Notes: generated from the letters alone by a model not told the origin. DNA of 64,000 nucleotides from Plectosphaerella cucumerina (GCA_020746995.1 JAGPXD010000005.1:248001-312000), one strand, 5' to 3'; shown: positions 30,740-42,875, numbered from the stretch's first letter. Numbers and translations are program-made.

Positions 30740-32126
30740 ATGACACTTCTGAAGTCTGAAATGGAGAGCCAAGGAAGGGCCACAGAGGCGTTTTCCATCC
30801 AGGACGTACTGGCTAGGCTTGATGGGGGGTTTCCTTTTGATGAGGCTGTCATTGAAGGTAGCGGCCCCCTCCCTCCCTTTCACCTACAAGTGCCAGACCC
30901 TTTGCTAACCCCTTCACATGATGGTAGCCCTTCCCAAGGATGTCACCTACACGTCAGTCGAGCCTTTCGGTACAAGTGCGTGGACGGTGACAGGACGTGT
31001 CACTGCGCACAGAGCCGATGGAAGCGCTCAATTGTTCTTCCTCAAGGTAAGAAGTCATCTGTGTCACATTGAATTCCTCCAAGTTTAATCACTGAGCAAA
31101 TGTGTCAGGTCGCCGCAGGAGAGCACGGTCGTTTGATGCTTGGAGGCGAGCACGAGTCTTCCAAGCTCATCTACAGCGTCATGCCTGATTTTATTCCCAA
31201 GCCCTACGGTTTTGGCCGCTACAAGGTCCAGGAACCGGCCACCTACTTCTACATGTCCGAGTTCATCGACTTGGACGTCACTACGGCGCCCAATCCTGAA
31301 GAGTTCATGGGCCGACTGGCTCAGCTGCACAAGACCAGCCAGTCGCCCAACGGCAAGTTCGGGTTCGACGTCGTGACCTACGACGGCAACATTCCACACA
31401 CGGTCGGCTGGGAAAGTAACTGGGTCGACTTCTTCCGCAACCTCTTCATGGGCGCCTGCGCTCTTGACGCTGCCAATAACGAACCTTGGCCAGATCTCGA
31501 TAGAGCTGTGCGCCAGATGGGCGAGGCCGTCATACCGCGGCTGCTCGGCGGACTTCGTCAAAGTGGCAGCAACGACCCGGTTAAGCCGTGTCTGATCCAC
31601 GGCGATCTGTGGGAGCTCAACAGAGGTATCGACATGGAGACAGGTGACAACGTCGTGTATGATGCCAGCTCCTACTACGCACACAATGAGATGGAGTTTG
31701 GGAACTGGCGAAGCGAATTGTAGGACCGAAGTACCCTGCTCAACTTGTCTTGTTGCTTGGAAGCTGTCTAACAACCACTCGCAATTTAGGAACACATTCT
31801 TCCGTTCAAAGTCGTACATGGCCCATTACCTGAGGCACTTCCCCGCCGCAGAACCGGTCGACGAGTTCGACGACAGGAACAGGCTTTACAGCATCAAGGT
31901 CGCCATTAACTACTCTGCCATGCGACCTGGGAGTGTGAGGAGAAAGACGTAGGTCTTGCAGTGTCCGATTTGTAGGTTGAACTGACTGGTCCCTCACAGC
32001 GCCTACAACAACATGTGCTATCTCATCGACAAGTACGCCCCCATCGATGGGATCGACAAGTATGATCCGCGCCTGGATCCTTCGGTCACGGGCGCTCATT
32101 TCCAGGTCTACTCAGCCTCTGACTGA
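30740..32126 (+). CDS. Fructosamine/ketosamine-3-kinase family protein
   Basis: Five exons (30740-30857, 30928-31046, 31109-31719, 31790-31948, 32000-32126) and four introns of 51-70 nt give 377 residues. The kinase-like fold is shown by a nucleotide-binding N-lobe (SAQLFFLKVAAGE), the catalytic-loop motif CLIHGDLWELN and the metal-binding region YDASSYYAHNEMEFG. The tail AYNNMCYLIDKYAP also matches the fungal family as I recall it. Family members phosphorylate sugars attached to protein lysines (ketosamines) and so start deglycation. Here the catalytic loop reads HGDLWELNRG where HGDLWxGN is usual, so Leu replaces Gly. The start could be the ATG at 30740 or the next one at 30761. Many fungal paralogues have unknown substrates, so small-molecule phosphorylation is also possible. 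Confidence 0.85.
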
Positions 32127-32299
32127 AAAGAGCCAAGAGGAAGAAGCTGAATGACCGAAATACATGTAGCTAGGGTCTCACAGTTGTTCAATTGACTGCA
32201 AAAACATGCTCAGCTAATTCGTGGCCGAGTCCATCTACTTCAACTGTCACCATCAGACGCGATCTTCATCTGTGCAGGCACTTCCCTCATACATGTGAT

Positions 32300-33629
32300 C
32301 TAAAACTCCTCCTTCTCCACATCATAGATGAGGTCCTTCTGGCCAATTCCCAGACGCTCCAAGCCTGTGGTCTTGTACAGCCACAAACCGCCCGAGATGG
32401 CCAGCTCGTTGGCGCGGACACGCCAAGGTGAGGTCTGCTTCCGAACTTCCCCGTTGCGCTCGGCCTTGTTGAGCATCACGTCCGTCCTGGTCTTCCTCTT
32501 CGTGACGTATGCCGCCAAACCCTCATGGACGGTGAGATTCTCCGATTTGAGAAGCTTTGAGAAGAGGAAGACGTCCTCCAAGGCCATTGAGATACCCTGA
32601 CTGGCATGGGGTGGCATGGCGTGGGCGGCATCGCCCATGATCAGGCAGCGGCCCCTGAACCACGGTCGTCCGGTTGGCAGCTTGTAGACGGGGTAGAACT
32701 TGACCGTGTCAGTACTCTGCACGAAATCTCTAAGCATGTTCACCCATGCAGATTGGTCTCTCCCCAGAAGTTGGAGTAGAGTGGACTTGAAACTGTCCAC
32801 TTCTGTCTTGCTCGTTGCCTCCCATCCATCGCGGCCGTCGTCTGAGACTGGGAGAGCAATCTCGCGGGAGAAGAACCAGTAGAGAAGGTCGCTTGCTGGT
32901 GTCGTGGGGCTCACGGCAAAGAGCCCGTCCGAAGTCAGGGTCGCGTTGAGGTTGCTGATGGGCTTGGAGACTGTAGAGAGAGTATCTGTCGGGATGAGGG
33001 CGAACATGTTCGAGATGCCAGTGTATTCTGGCTTCATGCCGGGATCAACGTAGAGGCTTCGGACAGCTGAATGAATTCCGTCGCAGCCGAGGAGGAAATC
33101 AGCTTCGTCCGTGGTGCCATCAGCAAACTGCACTGAGACCTGGTCGTCTTTCTCTTCGATGGCGGTAAGATTTTTGCCGAAGTGGATGGGGATCTTCTCT
33201 CGTTCTGCAGCATCGAGAAGGATGTCCATGATATCTGTTCTTCGAATCCGAAGATAACCGAAACCTGTTTGCTCTTTACTCCACTCCGAAAGGTCCATTT
33301 CTCCCATGACACAGCCGTTGAGGGCGTGGAGGACGATTTTCGAGGTCAGGGCTCCTTTTGCCACGCATTCCCCATAGAGGCCGAGCTGGCTGAGAAGCTT
33401 CAATCCATTGGCAGGGATGCCTATTGCACCACCAAGTGTGGTCGGTCTCTGACGAATCTCGTAAAGCACTGGGGAAATGCCATTGCTGCGATGGAGGCGA
33501 AGTGCAGCTAGCACAGCAGCAGGGCCACCGCCGATGATGATGATCTACAGTAGATGTCAGAACAAATCTTTCTTGGGCGAGCTCTCGGGTCGAACCTACT
33601 TTTTGGATGTCTCCAAACGTCTTCGCCAT
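32300..33629 (-). CDS. FAD-dependent monooxygenase, salicylate hydroxylase-like
   Basis: Two exons: a 30-nt first exon (33629-33600) and 33544-32300, separated by a 55-nt intron, 424 residues. The split first exon is needed to supply the FAD-binding start MAKTFGDIQK before IIIIGGGPAA, which is the GxGxxG dinucleotide motif. The second FAD motif, LLGCDGIHSAVR, and the third, CLIMGDAAHAMPPHASQG, are both clear, placing it in the group A aromatic hydroxylases (FAD_binding_3). Such enzymes hydroxylate aromatic rings or secondary metabolites with NAD(P)H and oxygen. No N-terminal signal or membrane anchor is seen. It faces the kinase gene tail to tail (173-nt spacer). The substrate is unknown; phenolics from wall degradation are one possibility, by inference. 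Confidence 0.9.
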
Positions 33630-34315
33630 GTTGACGGGTACTGTTTGGTCGTGTAAAGCTCGAGAAGATGGCGAGTCGGATTAAAATGGCTGAAAGCTGT
33701 CCATAAGAGAGCGGATGATCATGAGCAGAATGAAGCGCAGCATGAAGCAGATAGATATACTTGTGGGGGCATCGAATTCTCTTGAGTCTTGAGCCTGGCG
33801 AGTCGACACCGGCATTTTCGACTGCGTGGAAGTCCGACGGTGCTGGAGGAAGTGCCGACAAGGGTAATAGCTATAGACTGCAATCATGAATTAAATGGCA
33901 CTAATCAACGGCATAGAATTTCATAACAAGCCTCAGACGTGCGCCCGGTTCCCGCAAGTGGGAGCCGGAGCCGGCGAATACGTATAAACCCCGCCCTCAA
34001 GTCGGCTCTCACCCGGCGGGTCCATCGAGGCTCGGGTAAGGATGCTCCAGTCTCACCATCAATTTCTGTACAAGCAAAGATGCAGTGAAAAGCAAAGATA
34101 GTCTTGAGTATTTAGGTCCAGCTGACATGAGGTCTGGAAGTGTCTTGAGACAATAACATCAATCCAAGGAGTTGAACGTGTGAGGATGGTGCCAAATGCT
34201 CGCCATGTGCCTTTCTCGAACTGGTATCTGAACTATAAATTGAAATTATCATACAGCTTCGCCCAAGCATCCTCGCAGATCCATATAGGCTGAGGATGGC
34301 TCATTCCAGCCCAGC
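33630..34315. other. Intergenic region, monooxygenase promoter
   Basis: This contains a GC-rich segment near 33940-34030 with a possible hairpin (cggttccc...gggagccg around 33947-33970) and a plus-strand TATAAA near 33982. No gene on the plus strand could be supported downstream of it. Confidence 0.45.
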
Positions 34316-36157
34316 CTACACCTCCCACCTAGCCATGTACCAGGACATATCTTCCACTGTCCATGCCCCTGGCCCGCGGCCGTCTCGGCTGGCGCGAAGA
34401 TCCTTCTTCACCTCGACGCAAGCACGCTCTGTAGCACCAAGCAGCGAATCCGGTCCCGAGCTATACACCCAAGCGCTGCCTCCAGCCGGACGATTCGACC
34501 GTCGGTCGCGACCGAGAGCTCGGTGCAGAGCCTGCAGCGCATCCAACCTACCATCCTCAGAGCTGACGTGGATGTTGACCGACATGTTGTGCTGCGGCCG
34601 TGCCATCTCCTCCAGCTCCTGCCACTCCCGAACCATGGCCATCTCCCGACGTCGCACCGTCCAGATGAGTGTGAAGCGGTTGGCAACGGAGACCGTCTCC
34701 AACCACCATCGGGCAAGACTCGACGCGCCAGTAATTCCAGTGCCGCCAACGATGCAAACGATGTGAGAAGCAGTCCGGAAACCAGCATCGTTGACTGGAT
34801 AAGGTCCTTCGACTTTGACCTCCAGGGAATGGTTGTCCATCGGTCTGGGAACCATGTTCCCGAGTTTCCAGGTCCACTCCTTGTCCAGGGCCTCCTGACT
34901 CTTGCCCTTCGCGCGCTGGAGGAGGAAAACGGGCCCACTGGTAGATGAGCTGGGAATGGCTGCGGCGAATGCGTGGTTCTGCAACTTGCTGATGCTCGGG
35001 ATGGTGAGGTAGTAGGAGCTGAGGGGTTGCGTGGAAGGAAGACTCTTCTCCGAGTGCGCCTCAGCCTTCTTTGACGTCGGAAGGGATATCCTGATCCAGG
35101 CGTTGCCTGCGTTTTCGACAGTGGCAATAGCCTTTCTCGACAACCCGCCGGTCTCGCCACGGAAAAAGCGGCGGAACAGGTCCACTATCCATAGGAGGAG
35201 TCCTGGAATGAGAAGATAGAAGTTGGTGTTCGCATGGACGCAAGATGCGATGAAGACGACTACGGCCAGAGTGACGTGGCTGTAGTAAAAAAGGTTGTAA
35301 TGGTGCCGTCTTACATAGGGGACGGACGTCATGACGATAAGGAGGACCAGGACCAGTGCGGCGATGCCGGTGTACATGGTTAGGGTGAACCAGCTACCGC
35401 ATTTCTCGCTCTCGGAGACGGTCAATGTCGGGTTGCCAGTATCAAAAGCTTCTTCTCGTGCCGCATTACCCTCGCTGCTGTTATCTGTGTAGAAGAGCTT
35501 TTCCTGTCAGACTCTATCTGTCGGCTGGGGTACATTATCAACACTTACCATGTATACAACTCCGTGTGTGAGTGCCCCAAGGGTGAAGAGGTAGGAGAGC
35601 ATCTTGTGGGCAAAGAGCAATGTGCTCTGATGAAGCGAGAAGGCGTGGCCGATGAGGCTGTTCCTTGAAACTGGGATGACCAGCAGTCCGAGAAGAATAT
35701 CGGCGTAGTGGCCGCTGACGCCGGTGATTGTGAGCTGCAGCTTGGCAGATGCCCAGTCCAAGGGGTCGGCTCTCAGCCCCCAGAACTTGTCTTGAGCTGG
35801 TAGCCAGAAAGCAGTTGGGGCACCGACGAGAGCCAAGACCGAAATGGCAAACACAAGGCCGCCCAAAGTGATCCGTTTCCCAACCACGGGCAATGCGCCA
35901 AGAACATGGAAGCCGCAGAAAGATCGGATAGCGGAAATGTACTGCCGGAGAATGAGGAAGAAACCAATAAGAAAGAGGAAGCCATAGTAGATGACAAGAT
36001 GAAGTCTGGTCTCGAACGCAAAATAGTCTTCAGAACAGAGGGTGGCGTAGCAAGGTGCACAGGTGAGCACAAGCGACACTGCGGTCGAGGCCCCCATGAT
36101 GAGAGATAATGCAGCAATCTCGCCCACGCGAGTTGCTTCCGTGGAGAAACGAGGCAT
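34316..36157 (-). CDS. Ferric reductase-like transmembrane flavocytochrome
   Basis: Two exons (36157-35549, 35503-34316) with a 45-nt intron give 598 residues. About six or seven membrane segments lie in the first 330 residues. Two His pairs with 13-residue spacing, His184/His198 (HKMLSYLFTLGALTH) and His279/His293 (SHVTLAVVVFIASCVH), are the bis-heme ligands of the Fre/Nox family. The cytosolic C terminus has an NAD(P)H-binding motif, IVCIVGGTGITGASSLARWW, and ends in MSWYMARWEV. The canonical HPFT-type FAD-binding motif is not obvious: the region after heme domain reads NAWIRISLP...SSYYLTIPS, so FAD binding may be divergent. The acceptor at 35504 was chosen because it is the only one that keeps frame with a strong consensus. 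The likely role is plasma-membrane metal reduction; superoxide production is an alternative. Confidence 0.85.
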
Positions 36158-36774
36158 CTTGTCGATTATGCCGTCGATGTGATGACTTGGGTGATTTTGA
36201 GTGCAACAGAAGCGGGAAAGGGGGTTTTGGTGATCCGGAGTTGAATAGCTTCAAGTGCCAGTGGGGAGAGCCGTGTAAGTGATGCGTGTTCATGTTGTTG
36301 CGAGCAACGAGGACACTTCTAGATATATCATTCATTTCCTCGAGCATGTTGATCATCGCCGGGAGTGATGAGCTGCTCGGCATTCACATTGGCCGTTGCG
36401 GTGCGTAGACGTCGTGGCTGAATCAGAGTCCGTACCTCAAACATCCAGTTCTTGGTTTTAGGCCAACCCTTGCATTCGCACGATGGAAGCCTGCCCCTGT
36501 CGTAGGGCAGTGCGCTGGGAGGTTTAAGGGGGTGGGGAGAGCGATCCTATTTGCCGGTTCGCGTTGACCCGGCGTTTTTGGATAACCTCCGGACCCCGGC
36601 AGCCGGCCATTAAAGATGCCGACCGCCGCCGTCTATATACTCCGCCCAGCCCCCTGTTGCCCAGCCCGACGCCGCTCCGTCCACTCCATCGGCACTTTAG
36701 AGGAAGTCCGCGCCGACAAAAGGGAAGCAGCCTATCAATCCCCTGGCCCGGAGCCATCCTTCACTGCAACGACC
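36158..36774. other. Divergent promoter region with a TATA box
   Basis: This lies between the ferric-reductase-type gene (-) and the zinc-cluster regulator gene (+). TATATA at 36634-36639 lies 141 bases upstream of the regulator's ATG. No gene is supported. Confidence 0.5.
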
Positions 36775-39436
36775 ATGTCATACACAGGTGCTTCGCCGCA
36801 GCACCGCGGCGATCAGAAATGGGGGGTTGCATGCGCTCATTGTGCGCTGTCAAAGGCGAAGTGTCTGCGATCGAATTCATCGCCGGGCGCAAAGTGCGAC
36901 AGGTGAGAATGCCGTCGGATGGCCCCGATATTGCGGCTTGACGCTGACGCTGAGAGGAACAGATGCCAGCGGCTGGGTAAGGATTGTGCAGCCCGGCCGC
37001 CCAAAGTGCGGAAGAAGAGGCAATCCAAGCCTTCGTGAGTAGACCGACATTTCCTCATGTCTTCCAAGAGATATGTCTTGGCCATCATCTTTTTGTCCTT
37101 ACAATCTGTGGGTTATCATCAACTGCCTGGAGCCGGTGTTGTTCTTCCTCCTGTCTTCCAAGAGATATCTCTTGGCCATCGTCTTTTGCCCTTACTTCCA
37201 TCTAGGGGTTATCACCAACTGCCTGGAGCCGGTGTTGTTGTTCCTCCTGTCTACTCACTTCGGTCCACACCGTCACACTGATCTCCTTCCATTACAATGC
37301 CGTCCTTGCGAGCTGAACTGACAGGTCGCGATTTCCAGAAGGACCGCGAAGCTCGAAGAGAGGCTCGAGACCCTGATCAAGCAGCTACAGTCATCCGGTC
37401 AAGACATTCCTGCACCCCAACCCTCTACAGACACCACCAGCTCTCGAGCACCCCAAGGAAGTTCCAACCCTGCTACAGGCGCATCACCGCCCCTCTTTCA
37501 AGACAGCCGCGCTGTTAATATCGAGCCATCGCCCGCAAACCCCGAGGACCTCCCACATACCGGACCGACATGGATTCCCAAGACTTACAACTCCCATGGC
37601 CCCACACGCTGCATATGCCGCCCTTCGCCAGGAGCTGCCCCGGGGCCCCTTCAGTCTGACGAAGCCCTGCTGCGCATCTATCGGGAAGAGCTTATGCCGA
37701 CGTATCCTTTTGTCGTCGTTCCACCCCATATGACGGCCGCCGAGCTTCAAGCAACCAGACCCTTTCTCATGGCCTGCATACGCATGGTGGCCTCATTCTG
37801 CAGCATGCGGTCCATGCAGGGCCAGATGTATCAGCTCATGGCATACATCTCAGACCACATGCTCATGAGGTCGGAGCGCTCGCTTGATTTGCTCTCTGGT
37901 ATTGTCGTAATGCTCAGCTTCTACAATTATCACTGCTTCTTGCACAGCCAGCTTCAGAACTTGACCTCGCTGGCCATGACCCTGGTGGCAGAGTTGGGGT
38001 TGAAACGGCCACCGAGCTGGCAGGAGCGGACCAGACTCATGGTTCTCAATCTGGGGCCGTTGAAAGAGAGGACAAATGAAGAGAGGAGACTTTGCCTTGG
38101 TGTTTGGCATCTGAGTTCCTGGTATGTTGCGCTTCCACCTGCCGCTGGGTCTGACCGGTTCAACTGCTTCTTTCGTTGACATGACTGACCGTCTACAGCA
38201 TCTCAATAGGCTTCCAACAGCTCGATCCTATAAGGTTTTCCCCTTACATGCAAGAATGTCTCAGACATCTTGACGAGGAAAGAGAAGTCGCTTCCGACGA
38301 AACCCTGGTACAGCTCATCAGAATCCAACTTCTCTCGGAAAAGATCACGCTGCTGGACGGCCGGTACGATACCGATTCCGAGTTGGAGAACATCCCGAAG
38401 GCTCCCGTCTCTGGATACATCATTGCCCTGCAGGCAGAGCTCGATGTACTCCGCAAGACGATGCCGCGAAGCCTGAGGAACAACAGTATGTAGGGTACCT
38501 GGACACCCTTTTGGAAGACTTACTGACCCTCATCTGCCAGAGCTGCTGGATCTACAATTGCTTACGGTTCGCCTTCGCTTGTACGAACCTCCAAGAGCTG
38601 ACGCCGCTCTTCTCTCCTCACTTTCCAAGTCTCTCACCACCTCAACACCACTATCCAGTGCATCATCCCCCCTTGACGGATTCTACCGCTCTCATGCCGC
38701 GATAAAGGCATGGTTCGATGCTTTCTTGAGCTATCCAGTCTCTTCGTACTACTGCGTACCACTGCCGATATCAATCAACATGATCTACGCCACTATCGTT
38801 CTCGGCCGCTGGGCCAAGCTCTCTGGTCTAGGAGGGCGAACGTCCGCAGACATCCAGCCACGGGATCCCTCAGGATCCTACAGTAATCCCACACATGGGC
38901 CCCCGACGCCTGCAAGCTCCATACTCAATGACTCTCCGTCATCGGCCGACGGCGATCAGCTCGCTCCCGCCCTTGCGGCGCTGAAGGTCCAGCTCGCCAC
39001 CCAGCCCGGTCTCCATCTCGACATCAACGGTCTGATTGAGACGTTATGCGATAGGTTAGACGAGGCTGGGGCGGCATTGGTGGCTCGAAGCATGACTCCT
39101 CATGCACCGGAGGGCAACGTCTGGATGCTCAAGGCGGCCAAGCTGAGGGTCGCGCAGTTCAAACTCCAGCAGTGGGCGGAGATGGTGGGAGGTGAAGGGG
39201 TTGAGGAAGAAGAGGAAGATGACGGAATGGTGGAGGGCGGTGAGCAGGGATCGCAGGTATTTCACCCCGAGAGTCAATCCATGGAAGCGGCGGGTAGCCA
39301 GCAACCGGCGGGTGGGAGGATGGCGATGCCATTCGGGGGAGAGGTGTTTGAGGGCATGGACGACTTCATGTGGACTGATGACTGGGAGGACTGGGGATTT
39401 CCGTTTGAGGGAAACGGACCTTTCCACGGTGATTGA
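36775..39436 (+). CDS. Zn(II)2Cys6 transcription factor
   Basis: Five exons (36775-36902, 36963-37034, 37339-38121, 38199-38485, 38541-39436) give 721 residues. The zinc cluster (CAHCALSKAKC, then C after 11 residues, CQRLGKDC) is split by the first intron. It is followed by a basic KVRKKRQSK stretch and, after the second intron, a coiled-coil RTAKLEERLETLIKQL, the usual DNA-binding and dimerisation arrangement. The middle region resembles the fungal-specific regulatory domain. The C-terminal part is acidic and ends with DDFMWTDDWEDWGFPFEG, a typical acidic activation region. The second intron is 304 nt, much longer than any other in the window, and holds a tandem duplication; its acceptor (CCAG at 37338) was chosen because it alone restores the frame and the coiled coil. 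The target is unknown. Confidence 0.88.
37051..37251 (+). repeat. Tandem duplication of about 95 bp inside an intron
   Basis: Unit 1 (37051-37144) and unit 2 (37145-37240) share ttcctc[ac]tgtcttccaag, tcttggccatc[ag]tctttt, ggttatca[tc]caactgcctgg and agccggtgttgtt in the same order. A third copy begins at 37241 (ttcctcctgtct) and stops. The repeat lies wholly within the 304-nt second intron of the zinc-cluster regulator. Confidence 0.85.
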
Positions 39437-39715
39437 TCTGCATGCCTTGTGTAAGATATTTGGAAGAAATAGCAACACACTGCCTCTGCGGCATTGAATG
39501 TGAAGCCCGGGGACTCGGCGGGTGTGCTGACCGGCGCCGGGCCGTGATGTTTGAGCTGACTGGTACGGTGCCGGCTGCCGATGTTTTGTTACCCCACAGT
39601 AACGGGCTGGTTGTCGTGTCACATCGCGACCTGACCATCGTCAATACCCGACACTCACCGCATAACCAACAAGACCACCACCTCGCCCTGCTCCGAACGC
39701 GACAATGCCTTCGGC

Positions 39716-42005
39716 ATGGCTGCGCTCCCGCCCAACTCCCTCCTGGCCAGGTCGCGGTCTGTTCGCACGGCAAATACGGCCAAGCCAGCTGCCACGGCAA
39801 CAACAGTAGCCGCTCCAGCACCACCGCCGGCGGTAGCTTCGCATTCGCACTCCTCTCACATGCGCACCTTCGTGACCAACCTCCGCCTACTCGACCTCGA
39901 CGCACTCCCCGACTGGCCAGAATTCGACGCGCAGACCTTTTCCATCCAAAAGCGTCGCATCCAAGCAGTCGAATGGGCTCTGTACCAGCTGTTCTGCCTT
40001 TGGGACCCTGAGGAGGCCCGAACGGTTTGTCTCCAGCTTGCACCCTGCGTCTGACCTAACCGGCTGACGAACTCTACTCCAGAAACTCGAGCCCTTCTTC
40101 CCGCCCCGAGACCAGGTCCAGTCCATCAACCTCCGCTCCGCCCTGCAACGGTGCCTCGAACATGCAAAGAAGAATGGCGTCCTCGGCCGCGACGCCGTCG
40201 TGCGCAAAACAATGCTGGACGAGTGCAAAGGAGAGCGACTTGAGGAAGTGCTGGCTGTTTTCTCTTCGGCTGTGCTCAAGAAGCTAGTTGCTGCTGCCAC
40301 CGAGGCCGAGGGCGAGCACCCCGCCATCGCACAACAGCTAGCTCTCGAGGAGAGGGGGTACGCTGGCGAAAAGACCGACCTAATGGCCCTGGCCCTTGCC
40401 CATAGGGCTTCGCTATCGCGGAGTTTGCGCGACAAGGATGCCGCGAGGCGCCGGTACCAGGATCTTTCTGAACTCCTGGATCTCAAGGAGCGCAACCTTG
40501 CCCGGCGGACAGAACAGTTGAAGGTGCAGACGCCAGACGCAAACACGCCCGATGTCACCGAAGATATGCGCCTCGACACCCAGAAGACGGTTCGGAACAA
40601 CTGGGCCGGGAACGAAGAGTGGATGGAGACCCTTATTGGGGGCGATGCGCGCGCCAGACGTGACGGCGTCCTCTCTGCTCCCTTTGACCGCGTCTGGCGA
40701 CGTGTGCAGTCTGACCGCCTCTCTGAGCTCGAGGACGAGGGCAAGGGCCTTCTTGAGCGTCTCGACAGCCGCGTGAGGGCGCAGAGGGAGAGCCTCCAAA
40801 AGTGGCGAGACTTTCGGCACGAGATGTTCGGGTCGGAGGAAGCCAGGCAACCGGACGACACACGGAAACCCAAGGATCCCACTCGGGGCATCGACTTCGG
40901 TTTCGGCGGACACGAGAACCTACGGCTCGGGCAGATGAGCCCCCGGAAGCAGAAGCTGGGGTCCAACCAGCGACTCGCACCAGAGTATGCTTCTCTGCTC
41001 CGAGACCTTAAGACGGAGCTGACGGAAGTCAACGCGGCACCTGCCGTGTCTCTTGCTTCCCTGCTGGGGCCGAGGATGCGGCAGCCTGCGCGGCCGCAAG
41101 CTGCTGCCGTTGTCGAGGAGCCTGTTGAGTCTGCCGAGGAGACCGTCTCGGAGCTCAGCGATCTGGAGGACCGACCAGAGGCGCCAGTAGTTCCCCCTCC
41201 TCCGCCAGCTGCGGAACCTGCGGCCAAGCCGGCACCTCGCCCGCGGCTGCAGGCACAGCTACCCTCTCGCTCACGCTCACTGCGTGATACTTACTCGGCC
41301 GGTCAAGGCATACCTGCCTCCTCACTCTCCCGCCACTCATCCCAGCGGACCGTGACCACGACATCCTCGTCCTCAAGCCGCGACGCCCCTGGCAGCCCAT
41401 CGCCGACGCGCCGCATCTTCTCTGAAATCAGGCTCGATCCTGACCCACCTTCGTCTCCAGAGCCTGCATCTCCGACGACGGCCATGGCAGATCAAATCCT
41501 TGCGTCCATGGATAATGCCTCGCCTTCTCCAGTCAAACAGTCTAGACCGCGGCACACTCTGTCGCTGGCCGAGCGCACTCGTCTCTCCATGGCACGAATG
41601 TCACGCGGCGGCGGCAAATTCACTGATCCCTACGAGGAAGAAGAGGACACAACGTCCCTTCCGCGAGCATCCATCATCAAGGAGACGGATCCAGTTTTGG
41701 AAGAGGGGGATGCCGACTTGGCATATGAGGACCTTGTGGCACGCACGCGCAGGAGCCTGGCCGGCTTCGAGGCAACGAGGCAAAAGGCGCAGCTCGAGCG
41801 GAGGCGGTCACAACGGAAGTCGCGCATGGTGCAGCGGCCAGAGGGACAGCAGTTCCCGAGTGTCGAGGAGGAAGACGGGGGTTTGAGCGACGCAGCACCG
41901 ACTCCCAACGTCGAGGCAGATGCGGACATGGAGGCCATTTTCAAGAGCAGGCCGAAACTGCAGAACAGCCCGACGCCATCTCCCACCAAGCACTGGGACG
42001 AGTAA
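39716..42005 (+). CDS. HAUS augmin-like complex subunit 6 (N-terminal domain)
   Basis: Two exons (39716-40024, 40083-42005; 58-nt intron) give 743 residues. After an Ala/Pro-rich start, residues 49-260 match the HAUS6 N-terminal domain as I know it in filamentous fungi: MRTFVTNLRLLDLDALPDWP, KRRIQAVEWALYQLFCLWDPEEAR, then KLEPFFPP and RKTMLDECKGERLEEVL. A charged helical region with likely coiled coil follows (260-400), and the C-terminal 350 residues are disordered, rich in Ser/Pro with acidic patches. Augmin recruits gamma-tubulin to existing microtubules and drives branching nucleation in the spindle. The gene is next to other housekeeping genes. I am confident of the domain and less so of the fungal gene name, so none is given. 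Confidence 0.85.
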
Positions 42006-42161
42006 CTCGATTCTCCGGCTCTCGAGTTGTGTCCCTGAATTCAAGTAATCACACCATCTGACATGACTTGATTTGACATTTACGTGTACAATCCTCGCCC
42101 CTTAATGTACAGGAGCCTATCCTATCATACAACCGCCCGCCCAGCCGGCCGGCCGGTCTCC

Positions 42162-42875
42162 TCACCAGCCCTGGCTCTTCAACTCCTGCACCCTGTGCAC
42201 CATGGCCGAGAAGCCCTTCTTGAACTTCTTCCTCCACCGCTCGCTGTGCAGCCTCTTGCGCTTCAGGCCCGGGCGCTCGTGGAACTTTTGGTGGTGGTAG
42301 TGGAACTTGATCTTGTTCCTGGCGGCGAGGGTGTTGGTGAAGGTGACGGCCGTGGCGACGTCTACGCGGCCGTTGACGTGAACGGTGCGGCCGAGGACGG
42401 GGGAGAGGCGCAGCTCGGCCTGGGGACGGCCGTAGTGCTGGTTGCGGAAGGCGTTGGCGTCGTCCATGATGATCTGCGCGAGGTCGATGCTGCCGGTGGT
42501 GGACGTGGCGTCGTAGACAAAGTCGGAGGAGGCGGAGCGCGTGGCGGCCGTCGGGAGGCTCTTGGAGAAGGGAGCGGCGTCTGTCAGCGGCGCGGGCGTC
42601 GGGGTGGCCGGGGCGGCGGCCTGGGCGTTGGCAGCGGGAGCGGCTTCGGGAGCTGCTGCGGGTGCGGCGGGCGTCTTGGCTGGCTCAGAGGGGTCAAATG
42701 GGTTTGCCCGGGCGGTGCGGTTCGCCCATGTCGGCCGGGCCGTCGCGTCGCGAGGGGCGCCGAGAGGAGAGGTCGTCGAGATGGCGCGGATCTGAGGGAA
42801 GGCCAGCCTCGGGAGGGCGCGCGGCGCGAGAGGAAGAGCGCTGGCCTGGAGCAGTCGCCTGCTCGCCAACCTCAT
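42162..42875 (-). CDS. mrp21: Mitochondrial ribosomal protein bS21m
   Basis: An intronless gene of 237 residues. The N terminus (MRLASRRLLQASALPLAPRA) is basic and amphipathic, which is a mitochondrial targeting sequence, and the next 100 residues are Ala/Pro-rich and probably disordered. The C-terminal part is the S21 domain: VNGRVDVATAVTFTNTLAARNKI, the H..FHERPGLKRKRLHSERW basic helix and the conserved end RVQELKSQGW. Bacterial bS21 and yeast Mrp21 belong to this family, as components of the small ribosomal subunit. The long N-terminal extension is usual for fungal homologues. It is convergent with the HAUS6 gene (156-nt spacer) and divergent from the splicing factor gene. Confidence 0.88.
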   Translation of the reverse strand: MRLASRRLLQASALPLAPRALPRLAFPQIRAISTTSPLGAPRDATARPTWANRTARANPFDPSEPAKTPAAPAAAPEAAPAANAQAAAPATPTPAPLTDAAPFSKSLPTAATRSASSDFVYDATSTTGSIDLAQIIMDDANAFRNQHYGRPQAELRLSPVLGRTVHVNGRVDVATAVTFTNTLAARNKIKFHYHHQKFHERPGLKRKRLHSERWRKKFKKGFSAMVHRVQELKSQGW

